Made by a program: the position numbers and the translations under genes. A DNA stretch of 47,446 nt from Alphaproteobacteria bacterium (GTDB lineage: Bacteria; Pseudomonadota; Alphaproteobacteria; Caulobacterales; Aquidulcibacteraceae): assembly GCA_026400735.1 (NCBI GenBank), contig JAPLOL010000020.1, forward strand, positions 1 to 47,446, written 5' to 3'. The notes below the pieces were generated by a model. It searched no databases. It saw nothing but the letters and a program-made list of their open reading frames with translations, and was not told where the DNA came from. This document shows, piece by piece, positions 30,235 to 39,658 of this stretch. Within the stretch, counting starts at the first letter, position 1, and each line of letters opens with the position of its first letter.

Positions 30235-32049
30235 ATGGTTATCGGACGGTTCACCACGAAGCGTGAGGCGCGCGGCTTGCTACGCGACCGCGCGGGCAAC
30301 GTTGCGATGATGTGGGCGCTGATGGGCACGGTCCTGATCGGCCTGGTTGGCATCACCGTGGACTTCACCAGAGCCCAATCCATTCGCAACGCCATGCAGA
30401 ACGCCGCCGACGGCGCGGCGCTGGTGGCGGAGCGTAGTTCCAACCTATCCATCGGCGCCCGCACAGCGGCCGCACGCGCCTTCTTCGACGCCGAAGTTGG
30501 CGACATGGTCTCTAATGTGACCTTCAACGTCGTCGAACTCTCTGACGGCGGTCACCGCGTCACGGCCTCGATGCCTATGCCGATGAGTCTCGCGCGCATC
30601 ATCAGTGACGATGCCTGGACACTTGCCGTCGCCGCTGAAGCGCAGGCGAACGCGAGCCCCCCGATCGAAGTGGCGCTCGTCCTCGACAACACCGGCTCGA
30701 TGGCCAACGACATGCAAGGCCTGCGCGACGCAGCCAGCGATCTGGCTGACGATCTCCTCGGCCTCGACGGCGACACGGTGCGCGTAGCGCTGGTGCCGTT
30801 CGTGGCGCAAGTGAACATCGGCAACGAGCAATCGCACCGCGCATGGCTCGATCAGACCGGCGCCGCGCCGTACAATGGCGAACTGCTTGAAGATCGTTCG
30901 ATCGCGTATCGCAATCTCACGCTCACCGGCTCGACGCCTACCGGCGCCAACTGCCAGAACCTTTCAACCACACCGAACGGCTACACCGGCCCGTATCGCA
31001 TTACCTGGCGGCCCGGCACTGGCGGCAGCGGTGGCTTGGTCACGCGCTGCTACGCGTGGACGCCCGCAGATGGCGTCAGCCATCTCGCGCTCTTTGATCT
31101 CATTTCGAACGAAGATTGGAAGGGGTGCGTCGAAGCGCGCCCGGAGCCTTACGACATCACCGACGCCGCGCCGAATACCGCGAATGCCGACACCATGTTC
31201 GTGCCGTTCTTCTGGCTCGATACTGTCGATGGGGTCACCGGCACTTCAAACTCGTACTTCACCGACTCCGTGGGCAATATTTCGGGCGCCACGATGAGCA
31301 CGAGCATGGGATTGACCTCGTCGACCCAGCAAGCGCGTGAAGCCGCTATGTTCAACGTTTTCAAGTATCGCAACAACGCTGCTTCACTCGACACCTCGGC
31401 GCCCGATACACGCGGCCCGAACCGCGGATGCCCAACGCCGATCGTGCCTCTCACGTCGGACGAGGGCGTCGTTCAAACCAACATCGCCGCAATGCGTCAT
31501 TGGTCGGGTGGCGGCACCAATCAAGCCGAAGGTTTGGCATGGGGCTGGCGCGTTTTGTCACCCGGTGCGCCTTTCACCGAAGGTGAGCCGTTCAATTCGG
31601 CGCGTGACAATGTCCGCAAAGTCATCGTGCTGATGTCTGACGGTGAGAACACAAACGTCGGCAGCGACGTGGTGATGAGCAGCGATTACTCAGCCTATAA
31701 CCACCTTGGTTTGTGGCGCGACTATGCCAGCGGCGGCCTGTTGAACCAGCTGATCGGCGGCATCCTGCGCGGTATTCTGCCGCCGCAGTACCGGCGCAAC
31801 ATCAATTCGTCGTCGAGCTACGTGACCTACGTGAACAACCGCGAGGCTGCGCTCTGCACTAACATCAAGAACGCCGGCATCGAGATCTACACGGTCATTT
31901 TCCGCGAAACCGACCAAGCGACGGAAAATTTGATGCGCAATTGCGCAACGAGCACGAGCCACTTCTACCGCGCTAACAATGCAGCCGAACTCGCGCGCGC
32001 GTTTGATGCGATCGGCACCGGCATCGGTGCGCTTCGTCTGACGCGCTGA
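30235..32049 (+). CDS. TadG-like pilus-assembly protein with split von Willebrand A domain
   Basis: 604 residues. The start at 30235 follows GGGGCGA at suitable spacing. The N-terminus DRAGNVAMMWALMGTVLIGLVGITVDFTRA matches the TadE/TadG class: a short cytoplasmic lead, one helix, and the rest outside. The vWA MIDAS motif DNTGS is near residue 152. The next vWA strand, KVIVLMSDGENTNVG, appears only near residue 465, so an insert of about 270 residues rich in C, T, N and G splits the domain. No other tad genes are nearby, so it may be a solitary adhesin or Tad accessory protein. Confidence 0.88.
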   Translation: MVIGRFTTKREARGLLRDRAGNVAMMWALMGTVLIGLVGITVDFTRAQSIRNAMQNAADGAALVAERSSNLSIGARTAAARAFFDAEVGDMVSNVTFNVVELSDGGHRVTASMPMPMSLARIISDDAWTLAVAAEAQANASPPIEVALVLDNTGSMANDMQGLRDAASDLADDLLGLDGDTVRVALVPFVAQVNIGNEQSHRAWLDQTGAAPYNGELLEDRSIAYRNLTLTGSTPTGANCQNLSTTPNGYTGPYRITWRPGTGGSGGLVTRCYAWTPADGVSHLALFDLISNEDWKGCVEARPEPYDITDAAPNTANADTMFVPFFWLDTVDGVTGTSNSYFTDSVGNISGATMSTSMGLTSSTQQAREAAMFNVFKYRNNAASLDTSAPDTRGPNRGCPTPIVPLTSDEGVVQTNIAAMRHWSGGGTNQAEGLAWGWRVLSPGAPFTEGEPFNSARDNVRKVIVLMSDGENTNVGSDVVMSSDYSAYNHLGLWRDYASGGLLNQLIGGILRGILPPQYRRNINSSSSYVTYVNNREAALCTNIKNAGIEIYTVIFRETDQATENLMRNCATSTSHFYRANNAAELARAFDAIGTGIGALRLTR

Positions 32050-32060
32050 TCAACCAATAA

Positions 32061-32089
32061 CGTCGTTCTGCTCGTTCAGCAGAACGACG
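32061..32089. terminator. Strong hairpin between converging genes
   Basis: A perfect 12-bp stem CGTCGTTCTGCT / AGCAGAACGACG with a 5-base loop lies between the TadG-like gene and the TIR-TonB gene. It lacks a T run on either side. Confidence 0.7.
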
Positions 32090-32106
32090 CTCGGGTCAGC
32101 AGCATC

Positions 32107-33819
32107 TCAGCGCTGTGGCGCCTGGAAGTTCACGGCGATGCGCGTCGTTGAGCCGATGGCGCTCGAACCGTCCGATAGCGTGGCCCGCGCGCGATACGAG
32201 CCGGAGGCGCTCATCGCGGCGCGGCCGAAGCCGGCGCCTGACGGTGTTTCGGAGGCGATCGAGCAGCTCACCGAAAGATCGCCCAAGACCCGGCAATCGA
32301 GCACAACCCGCCCGCCGACGCCGTCATTTAACGCCGAGCGCGGATAGAGCTCAGAGATGCGGCGTGCACTCGGTCGCGCCGCCCAGACCACTGAGCCGGG
32401 CGCAACGCGCGCTTGCGGAGGTGTCGCGGATCCAACGATTGAAGGTTCGACGTTGGCAGTTTGAATCGGCGGCGTCACTTGCGGGCTAAGCGGCACTGCC
32501 GTTTGGTTGTTTTGAGTTTGCGCCGGGGAGAGCGGCACAGGCCCACCTGAATTCCCCGCGTTGCTCGAAATGGTCGATGGCGCTGGGTCTCGCCGCGGAG
32601 GCTCGCGTTCAGCCGTGCGCTGAGGTTCTTCGCGAGTTGTTCGTTGTGGCTCACGCTCCGGCGTGCGCGTTGTTGTCTGGCGGTCGGCGCGGCCTGTCAC
32701 CGCCTCCGAAAGCGGAACGCTGGGAGCTTCTTCGATCGTCGAGAAACCGTCGCCGCTTGTGTTGGTCTCGCTCTGTGCGGGTTGCGTTTCTGTCTGCTCG
32801 GTTGCAGCGGGCGGCGAACCACCCATGCCGCCGCCAAAATAGATGCCGCCAATCAGTGCTGCGCCGCCAAGCAACGCAATCAGTATGAACGCACGCAACG
32901 GTCCGCCCTGACCCTTAGGCGGGTCACGGAGGTCGCGCGAGTAATCGCGATCAATTGGCGGTGGGCGGCGCGCCTGTGGCGGCGGGTCGAGACGGCGCTG
33001 TGTCGGCGGCAGCGCTTCTGGCCGGCGTTGTGGCGGCGCCGGCGGTTCGGTGCGCCGCATAGGTGGCGCTTCAGCACGCGGCGGTGGCGCCTGCGGACGC
33101 ACCGCTGGGCGAGACGGCGCGGGCGCAGCGCCTGACGCCGTGAGCTGATTCAAACGCAGCTCAGCAACTTCCGAGAAGGCGCCATCTGGGCCGTAGCGTG
33201 CCAGATAGTCCATGAAGTCAGCCGGGTTGCGGCTATCGCGAATAGCGCGCCAGTGTTCCGCCTCAGATCCGAGCGGATCCGATTGCGGCGGCACGCGATA
33301 ACTAGGCGCGGGTTCGGGCGCAGGCGGCGGAGAGCGATATTGCGGCGGCTCTTGGCGGCGGGGCGGCGGCTCAGCGCGCAGCGCTGTCTGCCGCGGCGCG
33401 CGCGCCGGTGGATCATAGTCGCGCGTTTCTCGCTGCGCGGCGCCAACACCGGCGCGCGCTGCGTTCACCATACGGTCAACGGCGAAGAAAAGTGGATCGA
33501 GCGAAGGATCGTTCGGATCGCCATCCCATCGCGACAGATCGAACGCCGGGGACTCGCCAATGCTCGATGGCGGCGGAGGATCGATGAGGCTCGCGACCAC
33601 TGCCTTGTTGGCGTTGATTACCCGTTGCGCTGCATCGAGAAACGGCCGCGACCGGATCGAGGCTTGCGACCACACCACAACGCCCGCGCCGCTCGAGCGC
33701 AAAGCGCCATCGCTGTTCGGAGCGCCGCCTATGGAAAAGCCGGCAGCCTCAAACATATCCGCAAGCGCCTTCGCTTGCGGTTCGTCCTCACGGACACAAA
33801 CAATGAGTACGTCCGCCAT
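32107..33819 (-). CDS. TIR-like domain / transmembrane / TonB C-terminal domain fusion
   Basis: 570 residues, with the start set by AGGAGA seven bases before the ATG. Residues ~1-100 look like a small TIR-type fold: DVLIVCVREDEPQAKALADMF, then GVVVWSQASIRSRPFLDAA. A segment near 185-230 (HWRAIRDSRNPADFMDYL) is a repeat also found next to caspase and TIR domains in alphaproteobacteria. A proline-rich linker follows, then one membrane helix at ~310-332 (FILIALLGGAALIGGIYF). Residues ~476-568 are a TonB C-terminal domain: SELYPRSALNDGVGGRVVLDC, SIASETPSGAGFGRAAM. The TIR acidic site seems to be D in FLDAA, not the Glu typical of NADases. Function unknown. Confidence 0.8.
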   Translation of the reverse strand: MADVLIVCVREDEPQAKALADMFEAAGFSIGGAPNSDGALRSSGAGVVVWSQASIRSRPFLDAAQRVINANKAVVASLIDPPPPSSIGESPAFDLSRWDGDPNDPSLDPLFFAVDRMVNAARAGVGAAQRETRDYDPPARAPRQTALRAEPPPRRQEPPQYRSPPPAPEPAPSYRVPPQSDPLGSEAEHWRAIRDSRNPADFMDYLARYGPDGAFSEVAELRLNQLTASGAAPAPSRPAVRPQAPPPRAEAPPMRRTEPPAPPQRRPEALPPTQRRLDPPPQARRPPPIDRDYSRDLRDPPKGQGGPLRAFILIALLGGAALIGGIYFGGGMGGSPPAATEQTETQPAQSETNTSGDGFSTIEEAPSVPLSEAVTGRADRQTTTRTPEREPQRTTREEPQRTAEREPPRRDPAPSTISSNAGNSGGPVPLSPAQTQNNQTAVPLSPQVTPPIQTANVEPSIVGSATPPQARVAPGSVVWAARPSARRISELYPRSALNDGVGGRVVLDCRVLGDLSVSCSIASETPSGAGFGRAAMSASGSYRARATLSDGSSAIGSTTRIAVNFQAPQR

Positions 33820-33918
33820 GACGTCTCCTGCGCCCAATCCCAGCTGCCACCATGATCTCGATACCACGGAACAAGTGGCGCGCCACCTGGGTACAACCGG
33901 CAATACTGTGAATTCGCG

Positions 33919-34524
33919 TCAAAGCACCGGTTCGAAGACGCCGGTAACTGTGTTCAACAACTCAAGCCCCCCATCAGCCACGCCGTAACGCATGCCGATA
34001 AGGCTAAGCCCTCGCTCTTTGATTGCATCCTGAATGAACGGAAATGTGGCGAGGTTCTCGAGCGTTACACGAATGCTCTCGTGTTCAAGCTCCGACACGC
34101 GGTCGCCGTCTGCTGGGATGCGCGCCTTGGCGGTGTCCAAAAGGCTGATCCATGAATCGAGGAAGGAGTGGGGATCGCGCGGCCGATCGTCGAGCGCTGC
34201 CGCAACACCGCCACATTGTGCATGGCCCAGCACCAGCACTGTATCGACCTTCAAATGCATCACCGCGAACTCGATGGCCGCGCTGACGCCGTGAAAGCCG
34301 GGCGCCTCTTCAAACGGCGGCGCGAGGTTCGCGACATTCCGAACCACGAAGAGTTCGCCCGGACCGGCATTGAAGATTGTCGCCGGATCAACGCGGCTGT
34401 CGGCGCACGCAATAACTAAAGTCCGCGGAGACTGTCCCCGGTCGGCGAGATAGCGGTGAAGGCTCCGCAGTTCCGGCCAGCGTGTCTCCCGGTAGATCCG
34501 GTAACCTTCGATCAGGTGATCCAT
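33919..34524 (-). CDS. Beta-class carbonic anhydrase
   Basis: 201 residues. The start at 34524 is chosen from the conserved beginning and an AAGGG site; the upstream open frame is low-complexity (RGNAGRGSAGRGKQG). Zinc ligands are the Cys of CADSRVDP and the His/Cys of HAQCGG; the Asp-Arg dyad follows the first Cys. GELFVVRNVANLAPPFE and AAIEFAVMHLKVDTVLVLGH are typical. It converts CO2 and bicarbonate in the cytoplasm and is possibly linked to the bicarbonate need of CarB and carboxylases. It diverges from the frameshifted lipoprotein gene. Confidence 0.95.
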   Translation of the reverse strand: MDHLIEGYRIYRETRWPELRSLHRYLADRGQSPRTLVIACADSRVDPATIFNAGPGELFVVRNVANLAPPFEEAPGFHGVSAAIEFAVMHLKVDTVLVLGHAQCGGVAAALDDRPRDPHSFLDSWISLLDTAKARIPADGDRVSELEHESIRVTLENLATFPFIQDAIKERGLSLIGMRYGVADGGLELLNTVTGVFEPVL

Positions 34525-34596
34525 CGCGCCCTTCAAGCGAACCTGCTTGGCGGCGTCAACCGAGCGCGCAAAGTCTGATGTGTCCAGAGAGGGAAC

Positions 34597-35716
34597 ATGA
34601 AGTCGATTATTGCCGCCTGCGCAGCGGCCCTGCTTGCCGCGTCCTGCGCTACCGCGCCCAGCATTCCCTCGCAACGCGAACGGCTGACGCGCCAGATCGC
34701 CGACGACGCTGTCGGTTTCAACGAAGCTTACGGGCAGGCGGTCTCAGCGCAGATCCTGCTCAACATCCTGCGTTCACGTGACCGCCTGCCGCGTTACTAT
34801 CTCGCCATGACGGGCATCTCCGACAGCCCGTCGTGGACAACCTCGCAAAGCGCGGCGGTTGGCGGAATCCCGCTCGGGGGTGATATCGGCACGCCATGGG
34901 GAGTCGGCGGTCTTGGTGTCTCGCGCGAACGCGCCTCGCGCCCGAGCTACGCCGTCCAGCCTTTCGATGCCGCCACGCTCGCGCGCACCGCCTTCCAGCC
35001 AACCCCCAGTTCGGTGTTCGAGCATTATTGGTATAGCGGCTGGCCGCGCGATTTACTGATGCTGATGATGGTCGAGTCGATCGAGAAGACCGACGCCGGT
35101 GGCCACACCACTGTTTACACCAGCATTCGTCCGCGAGGTTCGCAGTTTCCTGGCGACATCGCAGCAGCGCCCGTATGAGATCGACATGCAGAACGGCCGC
35201 GCCCTCTGCGGTCTCATAGAAGCATACAATCCGGCCGCTCCGGTGAGGCCGGCTGCGCCGCGCGAAGGACAAATCTGCGAACCGGCCTTCGCGGTCGGCG
35301 CCGATACCTTGCGTCTGCGTCTGCGCTCGCTGGATGACATGGTCTATTATGTCGGCGAACTTTTGCGCGCCGGCAGCATGCGCGCCGCGCCAGGCGAGGT
35401 CATCCAAGCGCAGGTTACTGTACGCGCCGCGGGCTTGCGTGGCGGTGGGCAGGGCGTTCCGCTTTTCCGCGTCGTGCCCGCGCACGACAGTTCGCACGGC
35501 ATCTACGCCGCCGAGATCGCCTATGGCGGCGAGCGCTTCCGCGCCGGTCCCGCCATTGGCCGTTCGTGCGGTGAACAAGCTCAAGCCGGCGCCTGCCGCG
35601 ACATTGCCGAAGAGGGTGATCGCTCCTCATCGGTGCTGTCGTTGATCGCCGAGATTCTCGCGCTCAACCAATCTCCGGACGCCATCCGCGCCCCGAGTCG
35701 GCTCATCGCCGAATAG
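34597..35716 (+). pseudogene. Frameshifted hypothetical lipoprotein gene
   Basis: Two overlapping frames look like one gene. The first (34597-35178) starts with AGAGGG and a lipoprotein signal (LLAASCATAP), then VSAQILLNILRSRDRLPRYY and ELMMVE-type text (LLMLMMVESIEKTDAGG) before turning into nonsense and stopping. The second (about 35099-35716) continues sensibly: FTPAFVREVRSFLATSQQRP, DTLRLRLRSLDDMVYYVGELL and SVLSLIAEILALNQSP. The two are in frames 1 and 2, so a +1 shift at about 35075-35115 would join them into roughly 373 residues. This may be a true frameshift, a programmed one, or a sequencing error. The fold and function are unknown. Confidence 0.75.
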
Positions 35717-35827
35717 AGGCCGCCCGCAGCAGACGGACGGCATCTGTCGCAATCGCACAAGTGTGAGCAGCGTTTACACGCGCGCCGTGATTTGATTTGT
35801 GTGGTCTGGAGTTTCCGGAGCGCCGGC

Positions 35828-36124
35828 ATGAAGCGGTTTCTTTGCGCAGTTGCTGCACTCAGTGCTGTCGTCACGGCGCCTGCGTCCGCGCAAACCTTAC
35901 GTACGTTCCGCTGTTCAAACAGCACCGTTCTGCGGGTCATTTTTGACGAGCAGCGGGGTACAGCCACGATCATTCCATTTGGCCGGCCCAGCATCCGCCT
36001 GCACCGCAGAGAAGAGGCGGGCAGCTTCTTTCGCTACGCGCGTCAGAACACACAAGAGCTACGCGGCACGCTCCAACAAGTGCAGTGGCGCTCTGGCAGC
36101 GCGGAATGGACCTGCCGGCCCTGA
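35828..36124 (+). CDS. Small exported protein, possibly MliC-like lysozyme-inhibitor fold
   Basis: 98 residues with a signal peptide (MKRFLCAVAALSAVVTAPASAQ). The start at 35828 is favoured over the upstream frame by that signal and a CCGGAG site. The mature part reads FRCSNSTVLRVIFDEQRGTA and ends WRSGSAEWTC, with two cysteines that could pair. The C-x-N/D-G... beta-sandwich pattern is reminiscent of MliC/PliC inhibitors of c-type lysozyme, but key residues are not all evident. The alternative is an unrelated small periplasmic protein. Confidence 0.7.
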   Translation: MKRFLCAVAALSAVVTAPASAQTLRTFRCSNSTVLRVIFDEQRGTATIIPFGRPSIRLHRREEAGSFFRYARQNTQELRGTLQQVQWRSGSAEWTCRP

Positions 36125-36181
36125 GGCTTGAGAAACTCTCCCGCGCGTGGGAGTTTCGGCGCAACACTAAGCGGAGCACAC

Positions 36182-36667
36182 ATGCGCGGCACAATTCTAG
36201 GCGTTCACGATGGTCGCGGCGTGCTGCTGGGTGAAGCCGATCGCCGGTTCGAATTTCCGCTGACTGAATGGCGCTCCGGCGGAGCGCCTTACGCCGGACA
36301 GGTTGTCGATTACGTCGAGGAGAACGGTCAAGCGCGCGCTGTATTCGCCGTGCCAGGCGCGAGCGCGTCACCGCGTTTCGCCGCACCGGAATCCAATTCG
36401 CGCGTGCTTGGCATCATCGGAGTCATTTGCCTCGTTGTGAGCATCGTCATCCCGCTGCTGCCGACGGTCGCGGCCTTCGTGCTTGGCGTCATCGGCGCCA
36501 AACAAGCGAAAGAGGACGGTGACGATACTTCACTGGTACTCGCGCGCATCTCTTGGATTGGCGCCGTCGTGATGTTGGGCATCGGCTTTTTAGCCGTGCT
36601 CGCAATCATCGCCTTTGTCGGCACAATGGGCCTGGCTGGCATGTGGCACGGGAATTGGGACTTCTAG
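36182..36667 (+). CDS. Small membrane protein with N-terminal cold-shock-like beta domain
   Basis: 161 residues. The start at 36182 follows GGAG. Residues 1-55 (MRGTILGVHDGRGVLLGEAD, FEFPLTEWRSGGAPYAGQVVDYV) resemble the OB-like domain that precedes DUF805/DUF4190-type membrane segments. Two long helices follow: VLGIIGVICLVVSIVIPLLP and WIGAVVMLGIGFLAVLAIIAF, with a charged loop GAKQAKEDGDDTS between them. The function is unknown. Its stop overlaps the converging VOC gene by 4 bases (CTAG). Confidence 0.8.
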   Translation: MRGTILGVHDGRGVLLGEADRRFEFPLTEWRSGGAPYAGQVVDYVEENGQARAVFAVPGASASPRFAAPESNSRVLGIIGVICLVVSIVIPLLPTVAAFVLGVIGAKQAKEDGDDTSLVLARISWIGAVVMLGIGFLAVLAIIAFVGTMGLAGMWHGNWDF

Positions 36668-37296
36668 AAGTTGAAGGTCGTCTCATTGCTTTCGGCAAAT
36701 GCGCGAATGCGATCGTGCTGCGCGCCGACATGCTCCGGCCATTCGATCTCCATGATCGACAGCAGCCCGTGCAGATCATACGGCCCAAGCGACGTCGTAT
36801 AGTCCGCGTACGTCTCCTGAAACCCGCGCCACGCTTCAGGTCCAACATCGTTCTTCACAATAGTGAAGCCAGCGCCGCGAATGATGAGATGGAGATTGTC
36901 CCGCCCCGGCGGCGTATCCACGCGCCATGGCGGAAAGCGGCGGTTCTCACCTGCATGATAAAGGCAAATCGCGTTCCCTGCCGGATCGCGCACCCAGGCC
37001 TCGCGCCATAACCACGATTGCAGCACCAGCTCACGCTCGAACGAGATGCCAGCCGCTTTCAGCCGCTCCACCTCACCATCCAACTCCACATCACTGAACT
37101 CGAAATAGAGGTGCGGCGCGTTCTCTCGGGCAATCGCCCCGTCCACCACGTGCAACGAAAACGTGGCCTCGCCCTTCGGCAATTCGAACCGCGCATAGTG
37201 CGGGCTTTTCACGATGAGCCGCAGTCCCAGCAATTCATAAAACGCGATCGAAGCTTCGAGATCGTTGGCAGGCGCGGTGACTTGGTTGAGGCGCAT
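36664..37296 (-). CDS. VOC-family (glyoxalase/bleomycin-resistance fold) protein with extra C-terminal region
   Basis: 210 residues. The N-terminal ~115 residues are one vicinal-oxygen-chelate module: NQVTAPANDLEASIAFYELL, then HLYFEFSDVELDGEVERLKA and WVRDPAGNAICLYHAG. The C-terminal ~90 residues (DNLHLIIRGAGFTIVKNDVG onward) are not a second VOC copy and are of unknown role. The start at 37296 is the first codon of the fold. Substrate unknown. Confidence 0.82.
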   Translation of the reverse strand: MRLNQVTAPANDLEASIAFYELLGLRLIVKSPHYARFELPKGEATFSLHVVDGAIARENAPHLYFEFSDVELDGEVERLKAAGISFERELVLQSWLWREAWVRDPAGNAICLYHAGENRRFPPWRVDTPPGRDNLHLIIRGAGFTIVKNDVGPEAWRGFQETYADYTTSLGPYDLHGLLSIMEIEWPEHVGAQHDRIRAFAESNETTFNF

Positions 37297-37358
37297 GGCG
37301 TCAGCATAAAGTCCGAAAGCGGCCAGCGCACGCGCGCGTTTTGAACCACATTGCCCGC

Positions 37359-37826
37359 ATGACATTCCAAATCACCGGCCTCGACCCCATGCCCTTCGCC
37401 CATCTCCACGCCATGAGCGACGAACAGCTCGCGTCGGGCGGCGCCCAACGTGTGCTGGTCACCGAAAAGCCCGCCGCACCGTGCCGCATATCGCTCGACG
37501 ACGCAGAGATCGGCGAAAGCGTCATCCTGCTGAACTACACGCACCAGGGCGCGGACACGCCGTACCACCAGCAAGGTCCGATCTTTATCCGCGAAACAAA
37601 TGCGCGCTTCGTTGCGCGCGACGTTGTCCCGCCCGCGCTTGCCCGCCGAACGCTCTCGCTGCGTGGCTTCGACGCCAACGATATGATGATCGAAGCCGAT
37701 CTCACGGAAGGGACGGAGGCCGCCGCGTTGATCGAGCGCTTCTTCGCCAACCCAAGCCTCGCCTACATCCACGCCCACTACGCCCGCCGCGGCTGCTTCG
37801 CCGCTTTGATCGAGCGTGCTGCATAG
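37359..37826 (+). CDS. DUF1203-family protein
   Basis: 155 residues. The family signature is clear: FQITGLDPMPFAHLHAMSDE, then APCRISLDDAEIGESVILLNY and TPYHQQGPIFIRE. DUF1203 proteins are of unknown function. The start at 37359 is the position where homologues begin; an upstream TTG at 37341 is possible. No ribosome site is clear. It diverges from the VOC gene by 62 bp. Confidence 0.88.
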   Translation: MTFQITGLDPMPFAHLHAMSDEQLASGGAQRVLVTEKPAAPCRISLDDAEIGESVILLNYTHQGADTPYHQQGPIFIRETNARFVARDVVPPALARRTLSLRGFDANDMMIEADLTEGTEAAALIERFFANPSLAYIHAHYARRGCFAALIERAA

Positions 37827-37913
37827 GCGAAAATCTCCGGTTTCCGCACGGAGAACATTGCCATCCGACCGCGTCGGCGCCTCTACTGGCGCCAACAGAT
37901 AAGGGAGGTCGCG

Positions 37914-39653
37914 ATGCACGATCTGGTCATTCGCAACGGCACAATCGTCGATGGCTCCGGCAAGCCGCGCTTCGTCGCTGACGTGGCCGTCGATGGCGGC
38001 CTCATCACTGCGATCGGGCCCGATATCGGCAAAGGCCGCGAAGAGATCGACGCCGCCGGTAAGATCGTGTCACCCGGCTGGGTCGACATCCACACGCACT
38101 ACGATGGCCAAGCCACCTGGGATCAGGAAATGGCGCCGTCGTCCTGGCACGGCGTCACCACTGTCGTGATGGGCAATTGCGGCGTCGGCTTCGCGCCCGC
38201 CAAGCCCGACAAACACGATTGGCTCATCGGCCTCATGGAAGGCGTCGAAGATATTCCAGGCACCGCGCTCGCTGAAGGTATGAGCTGGAACTGGGAAACC
38301 TTCCCCGAATATCTCGACGAACTCGAACGTCTGCCGCGCACAGTCGATGTTGGCACACACGTTCCGCACGGATCCGTGCGCGCTTACGTCATGGGCGAAC
38401 GCGGCGCACGCAATGAAGAGCCAACCGAAACCGACATCGCGCAAATGTCGAAAGTCGTGGAAGAAGGCCTGCGTGCCGGCGCGCTGGGCTTCTCAACCTC
38501 GCGCACAATCCTGCATCGCTCCGTCGATCGCGAACTGGTGCCCGGCACGACGGCAACGAAGGAAGAACTCATCGGTATCGGCCGCGCCATGGGCCGCGTC
38601 GGCTACGGCGTCTTCGAAATGGCTTCAGACCTGAAGCGCGAATGGAACGAGTTCGAATGGATGGGCGAACTCTCGCGCGAGACTAAACTGCCGGTGACTT
38701 TCGCCGCGCTGCAATCGATCGCCAAGGAACTACCGCTGCCTGAACAGATCAGCGAGATGCGCGCGCAAAACGAGAAGGGCGCCAACATCGTCGCGCAGAT
38801 CGCGTTGCGCGGAAACGGCATCGTCATGGCCTGGCAAGGCACCGTGCATCCATTCCGCTTCCGCCCGGCCTGGCTTGAAATCATCGACAAGCCGTGGACC
38901 GAACAGCTCGCGCATCTGAAAGATCCTGCGTTCAAGCAGCGCATGATCACCGAAGACAACGTCTTCCCCGAAAGCGATCTCATCGGCCTCATGATGGTCG
39001 TCGCCGGCGGTTGGACGCTGCAATACGAAATGGGCCCGGACTTCAACTATGAGCCCACCCAAGCCGAGACCGTCGCCGCGCATGCCGCAGCCGCGGGCGT
39101 GTCGCCCGTCGAATACGCCTACGATCTGCTGATGCAAAACGACGGCACAGGTTTCATCTACTTCCCGATCCTCAACTACGCCGACGGCAATCTGAACTTC
39201 CTCGAAGATCTGCAAGGTTCGGACGACTGCGTGAACTCACTCTCAGACGGCGGCGCGCATTGCGGCACCATCTGCGACGCCGCTTCGCCGACCTTCATGC
39301 TGCAACACTGGGTGCGCGAGCGCGATGGCAAGCGCATTACCCTGGAGAACGCCGTGAAGCGTCAGTCGCGAGATACGGCCGTGCTCTACGGCCTCTCCGA
39401 TCGTGGCCTCATCGCGCCCGGTTATTTGGCTGACATCAACATCATCGACTTTGAGAATGTGAAGCTCGGCAAACCTTGGCTCGCCTTTGATCTTCCCGCA
39501 GGCGGCAAACGCTTGCTTCAGAAAGCCGATGGCTACGTCGCGACGATCAAGTCCGGCCAAGTCACCTTCCGCGACGGCGAATACCAAGGCGTTCACCCCG
39601 GCAAATTGATCCGCGGCCCGCAAGTCGCGCCAACCGCGATGGCGGCGGAATAG
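37914..39653 (+). CDS. D-aminoacylase-type amidohydrolase
   Basis: 579 residues of the N-acyl-D-amino-acid deacylase family within the metal-dependent amidohydrolases. The N-terminus is [19 protein letters not shown]. The metal motif HxH is DIHTHYDGQ near residue 62. GNCGVGFAP supplies the bridging cysteine region typical of D-aminoacylases. [16 protein letters not shown] near residue 445 is the last metal region. The C-terminus [16 protein letters not shown] closes the beta domain. The start follows a strong AAGGGAGG site. A dipeptidase-like gene follows after 5 bp, suggesting a peptide or D-amino-acid salvage pair. Confidence 0.93.
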   Translation: MHDLVIRNGTIVDGSGKPRFVADVAVDGGLITAIGPDIGKGREEIDAAGKIVSPGWVDIHTHYDGQATWDQEMAPSSWHGVTTVVMGNCGVGFAPAKPDKHDWLIGLMEGVEDIPGTALAEGMSWNWETFPEYLDELERLPRTVDVGTHVPHGSVRAYVMGERGARNEEPTETDIAQMSKVVEEGLRAGALGFSTSRTILHRSVDRELVPGTTATKEELIGIGRAMGRVGYGVFEMASDLKREWNEFEWMGELSRETKLPVTFAALQSIAKELPLPEQISEMRAQNEKGANIVAQIALRGNGIVMAWQGTVHPFRFRPAWLEIIDKPWTEQLAHLKDPAFKQRMITEDNVFPESDLIGLMMVVAGGWTLQYEMGPDFNYEPTQAETVAAHAAAAGVSPVEYAYDLLMQNDGTGFIYFPILNYADGNLNFLEDLQGSDDCVNSLSDGGAHCGTICDAASPTFMLQHWVRERDGKRITLENAVKRQSRDTAVLYGLSDRGLIAPGYLADINIIDFENVKLGKPWLAFDLPAGGKRLLQKADGYVATIKSGQVTFRDGEYQGVHPGKLIRGPQVAPTAMAAE

Positions 39654-39658
39654 GGCGC

